64,000 nt of DNA, taken from the NCBI RefSeq assembly GCF_007970185.1, contig NZ_CP042431.1, positions 2,356,001-2,420,000 on the forward strand, given 5' to 3'. Position 1 is the stretch's first letter. Each line of letters starts with the position of its first letter. The position numbers were made by a program, and so were the translations under genes. This DNA comes from Pseudobacter ginsenosidimutans (GTDB taxonomy: Bacteria > Bacteroidota > Bacteroidia > Chitinophagales > Chitinophagaceae). The notes beneath the pieces were generated by a model. That model did not search any database and was not told where the DNA came from. It saw only the letters and a list, made by a program, of their open reading frames with translations. Of the stretch, positions 7,234-16,944 are shown piece after piece.

Positions 7234-9615
7234 ATGAAAACGGGAAAATACCTTTTGGCTGTTTTGATCACATCAGCATCCATTTTTGGTATGAGCGAGA
7301 GAACGATTGCCCAGAGTCTTGACCTAAGTAAAACAGTAACCAATGTAACCATGTCCTCACCAGGTAACCTGGCCAAGGAGGGCGATATATTGGAATACAC
7401 GATCGTGGTAAGAAGTCTGGCTGCATTGAACCTCACCAACACCACAGTGATAGATCATATTCCTGCCGGTACGGCCTATGTTGCCGGTTCCACACGGCTC
7501 AATTCCGCGCCCCTGGCGGATGTGTCGGGCACTACGCCATTCACCGGCTCCGGTGCACTGGTGAATTCCGCTTTGCGGCCTGCCGGAACCATTGCCCCCG
7601 GAGGAACGGCAACGATCCAGTTCCGGGTGCGGGTAACTGCCAATGGCGGTAATATCACCAACTACGCGATGGTGGAATGCGAAAATGGCGCCAGTCATAT
7701 TTACCAGAACACCAATACGGTATTCACCAATCTTACGCCCGATGCTACCTGCTCCGTGATCTACCAGTCAACGGCCAGAACAACCAGCGGCCTTCCGGGA
7801 GATGACCAGCCTTACCGCTATTTCAAAACGGTGAGTACATCAAACGGAACAGGTGGCGCTATTCTTTACAATGGAGAAACCGGGCTTTGCCGGAATGCGC
7901 TTACCAATGCGCTGCTACCTTCGGGCAGTGTGCTGAAATATGCTTCCGCCATAGCCTATGATAAAAAATCAAACCGTATCTATTTCGTCAATAACTATAG
8001 CAACGCCAAACAGGACCTTTGTTATGTAGACCTGAACCAGACCACCAAAACCGCTTACAGGTATGTGAATTATACCATGGAAACCACACTGGAAGATGGA
8101 TGGAATATCAACCGTATGGCTTTTGCTTCTGACGGTTTCGGATATGCGATCACGCAGAATGGCCAGGACATTATCCGGTTCTCTGTAAATCCTGCTACAA
8201 ATATTCCTACCATCACACGCCTTGGTGCATTGATCAATGATATGTCCAATGGCAGTTTCGATATCCTCAGTGAAAGCGGCGGTGATATTTTCGGCGACGG
8301 CTCCGGTAACCTTTACCTGATCGCCAACTCCAGCCGGATGTACAAGATCAATCCCAATACCAAGATTTCCACTTACCTGGGAGCCGTGAGTCCTTTCCCT
8401 GCCAGCTCTTCCAATGCAATTGCTGTGGATGCATCAGGTACGGTATATATCGGCGGTGCTTACCGCAATGTGTACACTGTTAACCTGCTCACCATGGCAG
8501 GCACCTCCATCACAGGGGGCAGCACCAGTAATGTTTGGACAACCGGTGACTATACCAGTTGCGCCTTTCCTGTACTGGCTCCGGCACTGGCTGCCAACAA
8601 GACTTACAGGAATATCAATGGAAGTCCGTTTGTTGTTGGAGGAGATACTGTAGAATACAGGATTGAAGTGATCAATACAGGTAATATCAACGCGGCAGGC
8701 GTAAAACTGCACGATGCGATCCCTAATGCCACGCTCTATATTCCCGGCACCACCAGGTTGAATGGCGTGCTGATACCGGATGATCCAGGGCCTGTTATGC
8801 CTTATGCAGTTGCCGGTGGAAGGGAGATCCATTCTCCCGGTGAATTCAATGGTATCATCAGGCCGGGAGCAGCCAACAGTGTGGTGCTCACTTTCCGTGC
8901 TAAGGTAGAACCTCTTGCCCTTATTTGTAACCAAAGCCGCATCACGCTGCTGGATGTGAATGGCAATACCATCTTCATCAACTCGAATGATCCTTCATTA
9001 CCGGGCTCTGGTGGCGGTTCGCAGAATCCAACCTGCTTCTTCTCCGATGGTACACTTCCGGTAAGGAGCATCGACCTTAAAGCCAATATCCAGAACGATC
9101 GCTCGCAACTCACATTCACTGTACAGGAAGAACAGGATATAGATTACTACGAAGTACAGTATGCCGCTGATGGCGTCAACTTCAGCGCTATCGGTAAGGT
9201 AAAAGCGAAGGGGAATACACTCGGGTCACATGTATACAACTATACAGACGCAGTGAACACCACCGCGGTGAACAGGTACTACCGTATCCGTGTGGTGGGT
9301 ATTGCCGGTAATGATGTAACACTTTCCAGGATTGTGCGGGTGAGCCTGCAGAACCTGCAGCAGATACAGGTACAGCCCAATCCATTCCAATCGGATATTA
9401 CTGTGAAGATGGAACTGAGGGCTCCTGAACAGGTACGATTCAGATTGATCGATATTTCAGGTAAAGAAGTGATCCGTCTGAACAAACAACTGGCAAGGGG
9501 TGCACACAGTATCACTATCCCTGCGGGAGCTAAATTGTCGCCGGGTGTATATGTGATGGAAATTCTTACAGTTTCTGATAATAACGTACATCGCCAAAAG
9601 CTTGTCAAGCGTTAA
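7234..9615 (+). CDS. T9SS-exported DUF11-repeat protein
   Basis: I start the gene at ATG 7234 because it opens a signal peptide (MKTGKYLLAVLITSASIFGM); an in-frame TTG at 7198 would put 12 residues ahead of it. The 793-residue protein has a DUF11 domain (about 30-165: LEYTIVVRS, IDHIPAGTAYV), a propeller-like region (about 185-440, with IAYDKKSNRIYFVNN and ITQNGQDIIRFS), a second DUF11 domain (about 455-600), an FN3-like domain with the YYEVQYAADG signature and a sorting domain starting VQPNPFQSDITV. This is a surface or adhesin-like architecture without catalytic motifs. It is closely related in layout to the 1482-residue protein at 17250. Confidence 0.85.
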   Translation: MKTGKYLLAVLITSASIFGMSERTIAQSLDLSKTVTNVTMSSPGNLAKEGDILEYTIVVRSLAALNLTNTTVIDHIPAGTAYVAGSTRLNSAPLADVSGTTPFTGSGALVNSALRPAGTIAPGGTATIQFRVRVTANGGNITNYAMVECENGASHIYQNTNTVFTNLTPDATCSVIYQSTARTTSGLPGDDQPYRYFKTVSTSNGTGGAILYNGETGLCRNALTNALLPSGSVLKYASAIAYDKKSNRIYFVNNYSNAKQDLCYVDLNQTTKTAYRYVNYTMETTLEDGWNINRMAFASDGFGYAITQNGQDIIRFSVNPATNIPTITRLGALINDMSNGSFDILSESGGDIFGDGSGNLYLIANSSRMYKINPNTKISTYLGAVSPFPASSSNAIAVDASGTVYIGGAYRNVYTVNLLTMAGTSITGGSTSNVWTTGDYTSCAFPVLAPALAANKTYRNINGSPFVVGGDTVEYRIEVINTGNINAAGVKLHDAIPNATLYIPGTTRLNGVLIPDDPGPVMPYAVAGGREIHSPGEFNGIIRPGAANSVVLTFRAKVEPLALICNQSRITLLDVNGNTIFINSNDPSLPGSGGGSQNPTCFFSDGTLPVRSIDLKANIQNDRSQLTFTVQEEQDIDYYEVQYAADGVNFSAIGKVKAKGNTLGSHVYNYTDAVNTTAVNRYYRIRVVGIAGNDVTLSRIVRVSLQNLQQIQVQPNPFQSDITVKMELRAPEQVRFRLIDISGKEVIRLNKQLARGAHSITIPAGAKLSPGVYVMEILTVSDNNVHRQKLVKR

Positions 9616-9633
9616 TTGGTTTTGAATAATAGC

Positions 9634-9669
9634 AAAGGGGCTGCTCAGATTGAATGAGCAGCCCCTTTT
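9634..9669. terminator. Bidirectional intrinsic terminator
   Basis: AAAGGGGCTGCTCA and TGAGCAGCCCCTTT form a perfect 14-base stem with a short loop, flanked by A and T tracts. It lies between the converging DUF11 gene and the CDC-like gene and can serve both. Confidence 0.9.
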
Positions 9670-9687
9670 GTTTTATCCGCTATCTTC

Positions 9688-11370
9688 TTATTTAGTTACG
9701 GTTGAGGTTTGAGGCACGAATGTTTCAGAAACGAAACTGGTGAGCACTTTCCTGTCGAAATTATCCAGGAATGTATCTGCATTGTTCATGGCAAGCCGCT
9801 TGTTTCCGAGTGTTGGGTGCGGTGCGCCGTTCTGATCAACAAATTTCAGAACAAGGGTAACACCATTGATCTTCCATGCATCGAGCGCAAAATTGGGCGT
9901 GTAATAAATACTCAGGCGCAAGCCTTGTTGCTGCAGCGATTGTAATGTGAAATCATTGGCATTTTTCGAGTATTTCATCAAACCGATCGGCGTTGTTTTA
10001 TTGGAAGGGAATTCAACTTTCGAGTTTTCGATGGGCTGATAATAGACCGCAGCATTGGTTGCCTGATTATACAACCAGATGGCCACACCTGAAGGCGCTT
10101 CCTTATTATCCGCTCCGGTATTGATCTCCAGCGATGCCTCACTGAGCGTATACGTGAGATTGTCCGGAACGCAGAGACGTTCAGTGTATTCATCTGTGGC
10201 GCTCAGTGCAGATACGGTGGCGCCGTTCATATCGCCCATTGTATAGTAAACAGGACGCGCATGTTGGAAATGACAGGTGGCCAGCATATTCCTGATCTCT
10301 TCTTCCAGTTTGTCTACGTTGAAAGTAGTGGCAGTATTGGGAGCGCCGATCACGTAGGCATTCACAGTCTTGGTGGTCTTGGAAGTCTTGCTGAGGAAAT
10401 CGCCGCCCAGGTTGAAATTCATACCGCCTTTGGCGCCATACTCGGCATTGAACTTCAATACATCCTCACGTTTGTCCAGCAACAATTCAATATTGGCCAG
10501 GATCCTTGTACCATACGTGATCTCTTTTACATACAGCATATTCGGCGTGGCAGCGATATTGGCATCATTGAAAAATCCATTGGCAGGCTTTTCTGCTTTG
10601 ATGGTGAACATGGGTTTAACCACATCGATGGTGAGGTAGTAGCGGTTGTTCACACTGTTATGACTGAAGCTGGTGCTGGCTGTAAAGCCACTGTAGCTTC
10701 CTCCGGCGGAAACTTTGATGGCCAGTTCTGCTTCGGAGTTGGAAGAGAAAGAACGGTATTTGATATCGGTACCGCCACCACCTTCATTGATGCTGTTCCT
10801 GATCACCGGTATTCCTGTAGCTGCATCATTCATTGCTGCGCCACTCGGATTATTGACGGTGATCACGGATGTTCCGCCTGCTTTCACAGGTTGATCTGTG
10901 TAAACCCGGATCGGGTTCCTGCCGGTTACGATCTCGTTGTAACCTCCTCCGAAGAAATCATCGAAAGTGTAAATGGCTCCGGGGTAAAGCCTGATCAGGT
11001 TGGAATTGTTCCCGTTCATGAAAGTGGTGCTTTCCGCTGTGAACTTCACCTGGTTCACTGTACAGGTCATGCTGCCTGATTTTTCAGTGGGCAGGGTTGC
11101 TTTGTTCTCCTTGTTGAAAGCCGGCTCTCCGCCGGTATTCACATTACGCATGAGCTGCACATTTACGGAATTACCATTTCCGATATTGATACGCTTGGAG
11201 ATGTTGGCGCTGTAAACAGGTCCGGCGGTAATCGGGATGTTCTTTAGAACAGGGATGGTCCTGAGCTTTTCAGAAGCATCGATGGTCTTTACTTTCATAT
11301 CCTGCTTTCTTGTTGGTTGCGCCATAGTAACAGAACTACAGACACAGAGTAGAGGCAAAAGGTATTTCAT
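9688..11370 (-). CDS. Secreted cholesterol-dependent-cytolysin-like (CDC-like) pore-forming protein
   Basis: This 560-residue protein has a signal peptide (MKYLLPLLCVCSSVTMAQ). Its middle part resembles thiol-activated cytolysins in order: LYPGAIY (128-134), where CDCs have LYPGA; YYLTIDV (244-250); FFND with MLYVKEITYGTR (266-289), matching the CDC stretch around VAYGR; and PVYYTMGDMNGATVS followed by TDEY (373-394), matching the CDC PI-YT-FL and N-EYIET region. The hinge Gly-Gly of CDCs appears as Ile-Gly-Ala (341-343). The tryptophan-rich undecapeptide of domain 4 is absent, and residues about 403-560 form a different beta-rich domain. This fits the CDC-like (CDCL) family of Bacteroidota. 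It has no T9SS sorting domain. Pore formation is inferred. Confidence 0.78.
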   Translation of the reverse strand: MKYLLPLLCVCSSVTMAQPTRKQDMKVKTIDASEKLRTIPVLKNIPITAGPVYSANISKRINIGNGNSVNVQLMRNVNTGGEPAFNKENKATLPTEKSGSMTCTVNQVKFTAESTTFMNGNNSNLIRLYPGAIYTFDDFFGGGYNEIVTGRNPIRVYTDQPVKAGGTSVITVNNPSGAAMNDAATGIPVIRNSINEGGGGTDIKYRSFSSNSEAELAIKVSAGGSYSGFTASTSFSHNSVNNRYYLTIDVVKPMFTIKAEKPANGFFNDANIAATPNMLYVKEITYGTRILANIELLLDKREDVLKFNAEYGAKGGMNFNLGGDFLSKTSKTTKTVNAYVIGAPNTATTFNVDKLEEEIRNMLATCHFQHARPVYYTMGDMNGATVSALSATDEYTERLCVPDNLTYTLSEASLEINTGADNKEAPSGVAIWLYNQATNAAVYYQPIENSKVEFPSNKTTPIGLMKYSKNANDFTLQSLQQQGLRLSIYYTPNFALDAWKINGVTLVLKFVDQNGAPHPTLGNKRLAMNNADTFLDNFDRKVLTSFVSETFVPQTSTVTK

Positions 11371-11383
11371 GATTCTTTTTTCT

Positions 11384-11412
11384 CAAAAGTATCATTACCG
11401 CTGACTGTTGAA
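11384..11412 (-). promoter_or_regulatory. Promoter of the CDC-like gene
   Basis: On the minus strand TTC (11412-11410), an 18-bp spacer and TACTTTTG (11391-11384) fit the Bacteroidota promoter consensus, 13 bp before the start codon. The -33 box deviates by one base from TTG. Confidence 0.5.
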
Positions 11413-11446
11413 CTCCCCTAAAAAGGGGGTTTATTTCGAAAAGAAA

Positions 11447-11481
11447 ATCCCCCCGATCCTGCTGAGCGCGGATGGGGGGAT
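11447..11481 (-). terminator. Intrinsic terminator of the cadherin/Ig-like gene
   Basis: Read on the minus strand, ATCCCCCCATCC pairs with GGATCGGGGGGAT across a ten-base loop and is followed by TTTTCTTTT. It lies 32 bp after the stop codon of the gene at 11513-12949, and shows that the CDC-like gene downstream is transcribed separately. Confidence 0.8.
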
Positions 11482-11512
11482 AATGTATTACCTCTGTGAA
11501 ACCAATAAACTA

Positions 11513-12949
11513 TTACTCTTTCAGCAATTTAACGATCATGCGCTCATTGCTGTTGATGATCACTTCCAGCAGGTACAATCCGGGGCGGAGACCGCTGGTA
11601 TTGTCGAGCGTGAAAGTGTTGGTGCCTGCACCGGCCTTGGATGTTTTACGCATCACTTCAGTACCTGTGCTGGTGAGCACTTTCATCACTATCATGGAAG
11701 ACTCATTCACCTGTACGTTCACCACGATATCATTCTTAACAGGGTTTGGTGTAACGCTCACCATTTTGAGGGCGGCTTTGTTGTACACACGAACGATCAG
11801 GATCTTGCTCATGAATACGCGTCCGTCTTTATCAACCTGTTTCAGTTGATAGTAGAGGTCTTTCTTCGTAGCATTTCCTGGTTTATCGTTGAACACGTAG
11901 TTCACTTTTACATTGGAATTGCCTTGCGCGGCCAGTGTGCCAACAGTCTGCCATTTCTGGCCATCGCTGCTGCGCAATACTTCAAAGCGGTCGCTATTGC
12001 TTTCGAAAGTGGTTACCCAGCTAACTTCCACATCGCCGTTCGTTTTGTAAAGGCCCCTGAAATCGATCAGGCTTACAGGCAGTGAACCGCCGGTGGGGAA
12101 AGTGATGGTTACGGTAGCTGTAGGAGAGCAGAGTTGTGCATAACCGTTATCACATACTTTGTAAGTGAAGCTGGTGCTGCTTCCGTTGAAGCCTGGTTTT
12201 GGAGTGAACTTGAAAGAACCGTCACCAAAGAGCTCAACTGTTCCGTCAGGGGAATCGTCTACCAGTTCAGCAAACAATACTTCGCCATCCGGATCGTAGT
12301 CGTTGTTGGTTACTTCGCCGGTAGCAGTGAAAGTGTTGGTGCCGGGCAGTTCATCATCTTCTGCAACAGGAGCAGCGTTACAGCCACTCTCGTATTTTTT
12401 GTTCACACTTACCCAGAATTTGTCGATGCCAAGGCTGGTAGTTGAATTGATGCCCTGGAAATTCACAAACACTTTGAAAATGCCACTACCGATCTCGGGA
12501 TAGTAGAAAGTTCTGTCGTATTCGTATGTAACGTTGGGATCTGCATTGGTGATCTCAACACTGTCAAGGTAGTTACCATAGATATTGTTGTCAACATCTG
12601 TAACATACACTTTGAACCATTTGCGGGCTCCATTGGAAGGGCCGCTTACTTTGTAGGAGAACTTCACGTTCAGGTTTCCCCACATATCCAGAGCAGGCGT
12701 AAAGAAGCCTGTTTCCTGTGTAGGGGAAGTGGCGGGCCCCATTACGATGCCGCCATCGCCTTCAATGCCCGGAGTGAAGCCGCTGTTCACATCAGCGCTT
12801 TTGAAGATCCAGCATTGTCCAACGAGATAAGTTTTTACCTGATTGAGAGGATAGCCATTACGTGAGTTGAAATTTTCATAAGTCTGGGCCGAAGCGGCGA
12901 GAGACATGAATGCACATGCAATGATAAGGAGGGTAGAATTCAGTTTCAT
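11513..12949 (-). CDS. T9SS-exported protein with a cadherin/Ig-like domain
   Basis: A 478-residue protein with a signal peptide (MKLNSTLLIIACAFMSLAASAQ). The first part (about 22-190) is a jelly-roll-like module (FFTPALDMWGNLNVKFSYKV). Next is a bacterial cadherin/Ig-like domain (about 195-290: APVAEDDELPGTNTF, VTNNDYDPDG, GSFKFTPKPGFNG), then an FN3-like module with VSWVTTFESNSDRFEVLRSS, and a type A sorting domain (VTPNPVKNDIVVNVQV, GLYLLEVIINSNERMIVKLLKE region). The role is probably adhesive or structural at the cell surface. No enzyme motif is visible. Confidence 0.82.
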   Translation of the reverse strand: MKLNSTLLIIACAFMSLAASAQTYENFNSRNGYPLNQVKTYLVGQCWIFKSADVNSGFTPGIEGDGGIVMGPATSPTQETGFFTPALDMWGNLNVKFSYKVSGPSNGARKWFKVYVTDVDNNIYGNYLDSVEITNADPNVTYEYDRTFYYPEIGSGIFKVFVNFQGINSTTSLGIDKFWVSVNKKYESGCNAAPVAEDDELPGTNTFTATGEVTNNDYDPDGEVLFAELVDDSPDGTVELFGDGSFKFTPKPGFNGSSTSFTYKVCDNGYAQLCSPTATVTITFPTGGSLPVSLIDFRGLYKTNGDVEVSWVTTFESNSDRFEVLRSSDGQKWQTVGTLAAQGNSNVKVNYVFNDKPGNATKKDLYYQLKQVDKDGRVFMSKILIVRVYNKAALKMVSVTPNPVKNDIVVNVQVNESSMIVMKVLTSTGTEVMRKTSKAGAGTNTFTLDNTSGLRPGLYLLEVIINSNERMIVKLLKE

Positions 12950-13330
12950 ACTGTCAACAAGATTTCAGAGTTTTTGAATAAGTTTTAGGCACGGCACGGA
13001 TTGCCTGTGATCGGGGGCATTCAAAGGAAGTTCGACTTGAAATTTGTTGGACAAAGGAGTTCTATGTAGCTCACATAGCTATTGGACATTTGAGGATAAC
13101 CTTACTCAGGTTGGGCTGTATAGAGAAATTACTACTGCGAAAAAATTGGAGGAAATTGGTACAGGATAATTTTGAAGCCTGTATTGGACGGAATTGTCGT
13201 AGGATGATGAGAATTGAAAGCAAATATAGTCAGCCGGATCATAATATGCAAGACTTAATGTAAAAAAATAACAGATTGAACGGGATTTACGCTGTAATTG
13301 TATTGTAATTTGCACGAGATAAAACCTGCT
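12950..13330. other. Intergenic region between divergent genes
   Basis: About 380 bp separate the cadherin/Ig-like gene (leftward) and the ABC transporter (rightward), so promoters for both must lie here. No clean TTG/TAnnTTTG pair is visible; a weak TAATTTG occurs at 13306-13312, 18 bp before the ATPase start. An open frame on the opposite strand (13106-13681) overlaps the ABC gene and has no recognisable product. Nothing else was seen. Confidence 0.5.
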
Positions 13331-14266
13331 ATGCCTCCAGTAATCACGGTCAACCACCTCAGTAAGTATTACCAGGATATTAAAGCTGTTGATGATATAT
13401 CCTTTACAGTAAACAAAGGAGATGTGTATGGATTCCTCGGACAGAACGGTGCAGGCAAATCCACTACCATCCGAATGCTGCTCACGCTGATCCAGCCAAC
13501 AGCAGGAACCATCGAGATCTTCGGCATGGATATACGAAAACACCGCGAAGAAATTCTCCGGCAGGTAGGGGCAGTGATCGAAAGGCCAGACCTCTACAAG
13601 TACCTCAGCGCCCTCGAAAATCTCAGGCTCTTTGCAAAACTCAGTGGACTGAAACTTTCCGATACTCAGTTGATGTTGCAACTTGAAAGAGTGGACTTAC
13701 ACCAACGTGCACACTCCAAAGTGCATACCTTTTCCCAGGGTATGAAACAGCGCTTAGGGATCGCTGTGGCATTGGTGCATGACCCGCAGCTGGTGATCCT
13801 GGATGAGCCAACTAACGGGCTGGACCCGCAGGGTATTGCAGATATCCGCCAACTGATCGTGGAGCTGAGCAGGGAACATGGCAAGACTGTACTGGTGAGC
13901 TCGCATCTGTTGAATGAGATTGAGCTGACTGCTACCAGGATGATCATCATCAACAAGGGAAAGAAAATGGCGGAAGGCGCACTGAAGGAAATGTTCGATC
14001 CCTCAAAGATGCTCATCGAGCTGCGCGTAGCCAATCCCGATCATACCCTGCAGCAATTGCAGCAATCTGTTTGGAAATCTTTGCTGGTGCAGCAGGAAGC
14101 CAACCTGTTCACTATCCGCATGAATGAAACAGACATACCCCGGTTGATAGCAGACCTGGTGAGTATGGGTGTGGCCATCAACAGCCTTCAGCCAAGACAT
14201 TCGCTGGAAGCCTATTTCCTTTCATTAACAACATCCAACCAGCATGTGGACCATCCTGCAAATTGA
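13331..14266 (+). CDS. ABC transporter ATP-binding subunit
   Basis: I start at ATG 13331 (MPPVITVNHLSKYY) rather than an upstream in-frame TTG, because it matches the family's N-terminus; this gives 311 residues. Walker A is GQNGAGKST, the signature is FSQGMKQRLG, Walker B is LVILDEPTNGLD, and the H-loop is SSHLL. The domain plus a ~90-residue C-terminal extension is typical of DrrA/BcrA-type exporters. The last 23 bp overlap the start of the permease gene, so the two are translationally coupled. The substrate is unknown. Confidence 0.92.
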   Translation: MPPVITVNHLSKYYQDIKAVDDISFTVNKGDVYGFLGQNGAGKSTTIRMLLTLIQPTAGTIEIFGMDIRKHREEILRQVGAVIERPDLYKYLSALENLRLFAKLSGLKLSDTQLMLQLERVDLHQRAHSKVHTFSQGMKQRLGIAVALVHDPQLVILDEPTNGLDPQGIADIRQLIVELSREHGKTVLVSSHLLNEIELTATRMIIINKGKKMAEGALKEMFDPSKMLIELRVANPDHTLQQLQQSVWKSLLVQQEANLFTIRMNETDIPRLIADLVSMGVAINSLQPRHSLEAYFLSLTTSNQHVDHPAN

Positions 14267-15083
14267 GCTGTTCAAAATATTCAAGCGTCCGCGAACCTAT
14301 ATCGCTTTTGTTGCGATTGCAGTGATCGTATTCCTGATACAACTGGCATTCTATGTGGATGGCGGGGCGTATATCAGCTTCCTGATGCAAAGCATCGAGT
14401 CGGATTTCCATGTAGAAGGAAAGATCCTGAACGGTTACTTCATCTGTTATTTCATACTGCAGACATTATTGATACATGTTCCTCTTTTGATAGCGCTGAT
14501 CGGCGGTGATATGATCGCCGGTGAAGCCAATATGGGCACATTGAGGCTACTGATCAGCAAGCCAATAAGCAGGGCTTCGCTTATTACCGGCAAGTTTATT
14601 GCTACCATGGTTTACACTTTGCTGTTGCTGGTGTGGATGGCCATCCTGTCGCTCGGCCTGAGCATGCTGATATTCGGTACAGATGACCTGCTGCTTTTCA
14701 AAGGAGAAGAAGTGGTGTTGCTCCTGAGATCGGATATCCTCTGGCGTTATGTTGCGGCATTCGGATTTGCAGCCATCGCCATGACAACCGTTGCGGCCTT
14801 ATCTTTCTTTTTATCGCTCTTTGCAGAGAATTCCATCGGCCCCATCGTGAGCACCATGAGCGTGGTGATCGTATTCACCATCCTCACCAGTATCGATCTT
14901 CCTTTATTCAACGCCATGAAACCTTATCTTTTTACCTCCCATATGCTGGGATGGAAAGGTTTCTTTGATGATGATATTTTTTACAACAGTATCGCAAGAT
15001 CAGCTATCTTTCTGCTGGCGCATATCGGAGGACTGCTGGGATTGTCCCTGGTGATCTTCAAAAAGAAAGATGTGCTGAGCTGA
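14244..15083 (+). CDS. ABC-2 type permease subunit
   Basis: This 279-residue integral membrane protein has about six hydrophobic segments: near residues 15-35, 65-85, 110-135, 165-190, 195-215 and 255-275. It contains GDMIAGEANMGTLRLLISKPISR, the conserved loop of ABC-2 permeases (GExxxGTxxxL). It overlaps the ATPase gene by 23 bp and pairs with it to form an exporter in the inner membrane. Confidence 0.88.
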   Translation: MWTILQIELFKIFKRPRTYIAFVAIAVIVFLIQLAFYVDGGAYISFLMQSIESDFHVEGKILNGYFICYFILQTLLIHVPLLIALIGGDMIAGEANMGTLRLLISKPISRASLITGKFIATMVYTLLLLVWMAILSLGLSMLIFGTDDLLLFKGEEVVLLLRSDILWRYVAAFGFAAIAMTTVAALSFFLSLFAENSIGPIVSTMSVVIVFTILTSIDLPLFNAMKPYLFTSHMLGWKGFFDDDIFYNSIARSAIFLLAHIGGLLGLSLVIFKKKDVLS

Positions 15084-15106
15084 TCCAACAATCTAAAACT
15101 GTACTG

Positions 15107-16033
15107 ATGGAAAGAAGAAAATTCATGCAGCAATCGCTCCTCGCCGGAGCATCCCTGGCAGCAAGCCCCACCCTGATGGCGTCTTGCTCACAGAACACAG
15201 CAGAAGCAGGCAAAACATTCACGATGGATTTTGCCTTTCATGATAATATGTTCAAGAATCATGGAGGCAATGATTTTATAGATCAGATAAAATGGGCGCA
15301 TGATCAGGGATTCAGGTCCATCGAAGACAATGGCATGATGGCCCGCCCTGTGGAGATGCAGGAGAAGATCGGGAATACGCTGGCGAAACTCGGAATGCGC
15401 ATGGGCGTATTCGTTATTACTACTGATAACTGGCATTGGAAAACCACACTCACCACGGGAAAGGAAGAATGGGTCAGCAAAATGGAGAAGGATTGCAGAA
15501 CAGCCGTGGAAGTGGCCAAAAGATGCAATGCAAAATGGGTGACCGTTGTTCCCGGCAATTACGAAAGGAGCCTGCCAATAGAAACGCAAACTGCCAATGT
15601 GGTCAGTGCGCTGCGCAAGGCTGCTGATATACTGGAGCCTGCGGGATTGATCATGGTGCTGGAACCCCTGAGTGATAACGAAGATCTTTTTCTTCGCCTG
15701 TCAGGGCAAACCTTCAATATCTGTAAAGCGGTGAACAGTCCCAGTTGCAAGATCCTGTATGATATCTACCATATGCAGCGCAATGAAGGCAATCTCATGG
15801 CCAATATCGATAAGTACTGGGAAGAGATCAGTTATATCCAGATTGGCGACAATCCGGGAAGGAAAGAGCCGGGCACAGGAGAGATCAATTATACAAACGT
15901 ATTCAAACATATTTACAACAAGGGATACAGGGGTGTGATGGGCATGGAGCATGGAAATGCGATGCCCGGAAAGGAAGGCGAGATCGCTTTGATCAAAGCC
16001 TATCGTGAAGTGGATGTAAAAGCCGGAGCCTGA
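15107..16033 (+). CDS. Tat-exported TIM-barrel protein, hydroxypyruvate isomerase-like
   Basis: This 308-residue protein opens with a twin-arginine signal (MERRKFMQQSLLAGASLAAS) ending in LMASC, which would also be lipidated. The rest is an AP-endonuclease-2-type TIM barrel: DQGFRSIEDN, VVPGNYE, LEPLSD, YDIYHMQRNEG (metal-binding Asp and His), IQIGDNPGR and GYRGVMGMEHG (metal-binding Glu). Cytoplasmic hydroxypyruvate isomerases have the same fold, but exported relatives in Bacteroidota often act on sugars, so the true substrate is open. It lies 23 bp after the permease gene. Confidence 0.82.
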   Translation: MERRKFMQQSLLAGASLAASPTLMASCSQNTAEAGKTFTMDFAFHDNMFKNHGGNDFIDQIKWAHDQGFRSIEDNGMMARPVEMQEKIGNTLAKLGMRMGVFVITTDNWHWKTTLTTGKEEWVSKMEKDCRTAVEVAKRCNAKWVTVVPGNYERSLPIETQTANVVSALRKAADILEPAGLIMVLEPLSDNEDLFLRLSGQTFNICKAVNSPSCKILYDIYHMQRNEGNLMANIDKYWEEISYIQIGDNPGRKEPGTGEINYTNVFKHIYNKGYRGVMGMEHGNAMPGKEGEIALIKAYREVDVKAGA

Positions 16034-16059
16034 TATGCCGTTCTCTAAATTCAATCATT

Positions 16060-16761
16060 ATGCGAAAGCTTCTTGATACCCGTTGGTTGTTTTTGATAGC
16101 AATATCAATGTGCAGTATGACAGCGAAGGCGCAGGATGCAGCAGCGCTGGTGAAGCGCGTAAAAGCAAAGCTGGAAACAGTGAACAATTACGAAGCGAAT
16201 GGCGTAATGAAAACAAATGTGAGCTTCATCAAAGTGCCGGATTCGAAGATCACGGTGTATTACAAAAAGCCCGATAAGTTCCGCATCAAAAAAGAAAATG
16301 GCATCTCCATTATGCCGAAAGGCAGTGTGAGCCTGAATCAGGGCACATTGCTGGCCGGAGAGAATTATACAACAGTTGCAGCAGGCACAGGAAAGGTGGG
16401 AGATCAGACGGTGGCTATCGTAAAACTATTACCACTCGATGAAAAAAGTGAAGTAGTAGTTTCCACACTGTATATCGATGAAAAAGATGCTGTGATCAGG
16501 AAAGCTGTGACCACTACCAGGAACAACGGCACCTATGAGATTGAAATGAGTTATGGAAAATACGCATCATGGGGCTTGCCTGATAAAGTGGCGTTCATTT
16601 TCAATACCAGGGATTACAAATTACCGAAAGGACTTGCATTTGATTATGATACGGGGGAGAAGCCCGCTGCAACTACTGACAAAAATCAAAAAGGAAAAGT
16701 AGAAATCTCATACTCCTCTTACACTATCAACAAAGGTATTTCAGACAATATCTTCCAGTAG
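16060..16761 (+). CDS. LolA-like periplasmic protein
   Basis: A 233-residue protein with a signal peptide (LFLIAISMCSMTAKAQ). The mature part looks like the LolA/LppX half-barrel: a helix (ALVKRVKAKLETVNNYEANG) followed by a series of beta strands (KITVYYKKPDKFRIKKENGI, TLYIDEKDAVIRKAVTTT, YEIEMSYGKY). Members bind lipids or lipoprotein acyl chains in the periplasm. It follows the TIM-barrel gene by 26 bp and probably shares its transcript. The specific cargo is unknown. Confidence 0.7.
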   Translation: MRKLLDTRWLFLIAISMCSMTAKAQDAAALVKRVKAKLETVNNYEANGVMKTNVSFIKVPDSKITVYYKKPDKFRIKKENGISIMPKGSVSLNQGTLLAGENYTTVAAGTGKVGDQTVAIVKLLPLDEKSEVVVSTLYIDEKDAVIRKAVTTTRNNGTYEIEMSYGKYASWGLPDKVAFIFNTRDYKLPKGLAFDYDTGEKPAATTDKNQKGKVEISYSSYTINKGISDNIFQ

Positions 16762-16944
16762 ATTTTCGCAGTTGATTTACGTTCCTGTTTTCAACATCGC
16801 GTCGTAATTTGCCAGCTGTTATAGATTGATGTTTATCAAAATGATAGACATTTAGTTGACGGCGGTTATGAATTTATGCATCGTGTATACTATTCACATA
16901 ATATACCCGTTTGCAATCCGTACCTAAACCCTTTGCGAAAACCG

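Noticed and set aside
13106..13681. 191-codon minus-strand frame over the ABC gene start
   Set aside because: It overlaps the confident ATPase and has no family features.
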